From positions 124,001 through 188,000 of the forward strand of contig NZ_JAQTHX010000003.1 of the NCBI RefSeq assembly GCF_029433335.1: a stretch of 64,000 nt of DNA, written 5' to 3'. The DNA comes from Bifidobacterium sp. ESL0745 (GTDB lineage: Bacteria > Actinomycetota > Actinomycetes > Actinomycetales > Bifidobacteriaceae). The position numbers and the translations under genes were made by a program. This document shows, one piece after another, positions 63,571-64,000 of the stretch. The notes beneath the pieces are model-generated. The model had not been told where the DNA came from and ran no database searches. It saw only the letters and a program-made list of their open reading frames with translations. Position 1 is the first letter of the stretch. Each line of letters opens with the position of its first letter.

Positions 63571-63834
63571 ATGGCAGACTCAAATAGCGCAACCATTGAA
63601 ATCTACGGAGCCGACTGGTGCGGCGACTGCAGGCGTGCGAAGGCGGCGCTCGACCGTTTCGGCATCACCTACAACTGGCACGATATCGAGCACGATGACG
63701 GAGCCGAGGCCAAAGCCATCGAAATCAGCGGCCAAAAGCACATCCCGGTCGTCGTATTCCGTGACGGCAGTTTCGAGGTCGAACCCAGCGCCACCGATCT
63801 CAAGACAAAGCTCGAAGCGCTCGGGCAGTTCTGA
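63571..63834 (+). CDS. Glutaredoxin-like (mycoredoxin-type) protein
   Basis: Thioredoxin-fold protein of 87 residues with the dithiol site DWCGDC near residue 20, the cis-Pro segment KHIPVVVF and the GSFEVEPSATDLKTKL end. It probably reduces mixed disulfides or acts as an electron donor. The middle residues Gly-Asp differ from the Pro-Tyr of classic glutaredoxins and the Gly-Tyr of mycoredoxin-1. The ATG at 63571 has AAAGGAA eight bases upstream; an in-frame TTG at 63550 is less likely. A strong terminator follows. Confidence 0.88.
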   Translation: MADSNSATIEIYGADWCGDCRRAKAALDRFGITYNWHDIEHDDGAEAKAIEISGQKHIPVVVFRDGSFEVEPSATDLKTKLEALGQF

Positions 63835-63851
63835 AACCGGGAGCACAAAAG

Positions 63852-63898
63852 ACACGGGGCTCGTGGCGGGTTGCATCACGAGCCCCGTGTTCCGTTTT
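63852..63898. terminator. Terminator after the glutaredoxin-like gene
   Basis: Perfect 14-base GC-rich stem (ACACGGGGCTCGTG at 63852-63865 with its complement at 63877-63890), 11-base loop, then TCCGTTTTG. It may also end a minus-strand gene entering from the right edge. Confidence 0.85.
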
Positions 63899-63936
63899 GT
63901 CCAGGGCTATCCTGCCAGGACCTACTCACCAGCCAC

Positions 63937-64000
63937 TCACTGAGCCGTTTCCGGCGCGCGATGCTGAACGACCACGAAGCCATTGTGTCGCCTTATAACC
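63937..64000 (-). CDS. Possible 3' end of a gene entering from the right edge
   Basis: The last 64 bases read on the reverse strand give an open frame of about 20 codons ending FVVVQHRAPETAQ and a TGA at 63939-63937, followed by the strong hairpin. This fits the end of a convergent gene, but the stretch is too short to identify it. Confidence 0.3.
   Translation of the reverse strand, partial: VIRRHNGFVVVQHRAPETAQ

Overview
The window looks like a chromosomal segment of a high-G+C Gram-positive bacterium, most likely a Bifidobacterium or close relative. The reasons are the GH3/GH78/GH2 glycosidases, GlfT2-like galactofuranosyltransferases, a FimA/FimB/SrtC-type sortase pilus, the ftsY / amtB-glnB neighbourhood and dense short intergenic regions. 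The genus is an inference from gene content and style; no species is assigned. I saw no rRNA, CRISPR array, transposase or phage genes, and one tRNA.

Region 1 (1-19271) is a glycoside-utilisation island built almost symmetrically around two divergent AgrC/AgrA-like two-component systems. On the minus strand a LytTR regulator and its kinase are followed by a membrane-anchored, domain-permuted GH3 enzyme and a small multi-span membrane protein (cut by the window edge). On the plus strand a second LytTR regulator and kinase are followed by a cytoplasmic GH78 alpha-L-rhamnosidase, a GPH sugar transporter, a second membrane-anchored permuted GH3 with its own small membrane protein, and a cytoplasmic GH2 enzyme. 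A reasonable model is surface trimming of a plant-type rhamnoglycoside by the anchored GH3 enzymes, import by the GPH carrier, and intracellular hydrolysis by GH78 and GH2.

Region 2 (19272-29037) holds a DUF805 membrane protein, a small hypothetical protein, an unrecognised 321-residue protein, a histidine phosphatase, an MFS transporter, a GtrA-family protein, and mevalonate diphosphate decarboxylase and mevalonate kinase. A tandem palindromic repeat (25465-25580) and a triple 14-bp repeat (27866-27907) lie between genes.

Region 3 (29577-46702) is a cell-wall polysaccharide locus. It has three GlfT2-like glycosyltransferases, a Wzm/Wzt-like ABC exporter, an acyltransferase, a large polytopic membrane protein, a UDP-galactopyranose-mutase/HemY-like flavoprotein and a secreted GH25 muramidase with nine ricin-type QxW repeats. 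Together they suggest synthesis, decoration and export of a galactofuranose-containing glycan.

Region 4 (47480-57892) is accessory in character: a small acidic protein, tRNA-Ser(GGA), a membrane-anchored coiled-coil-type protein, a sortase-dependent pilus operon (tip adhesin, backbone pilin, class C sortase) and a RelB/DinJ-YafQ-type toxin-antitoxin pair. Region 5 (57962-64000) returns to housekeeping genes: glnB, amtB, ftsY, a divergent TetR regulator across a 29-bp inverted repeat, a GT2 glycosyltransferase and a glutaredoxin-like protein.
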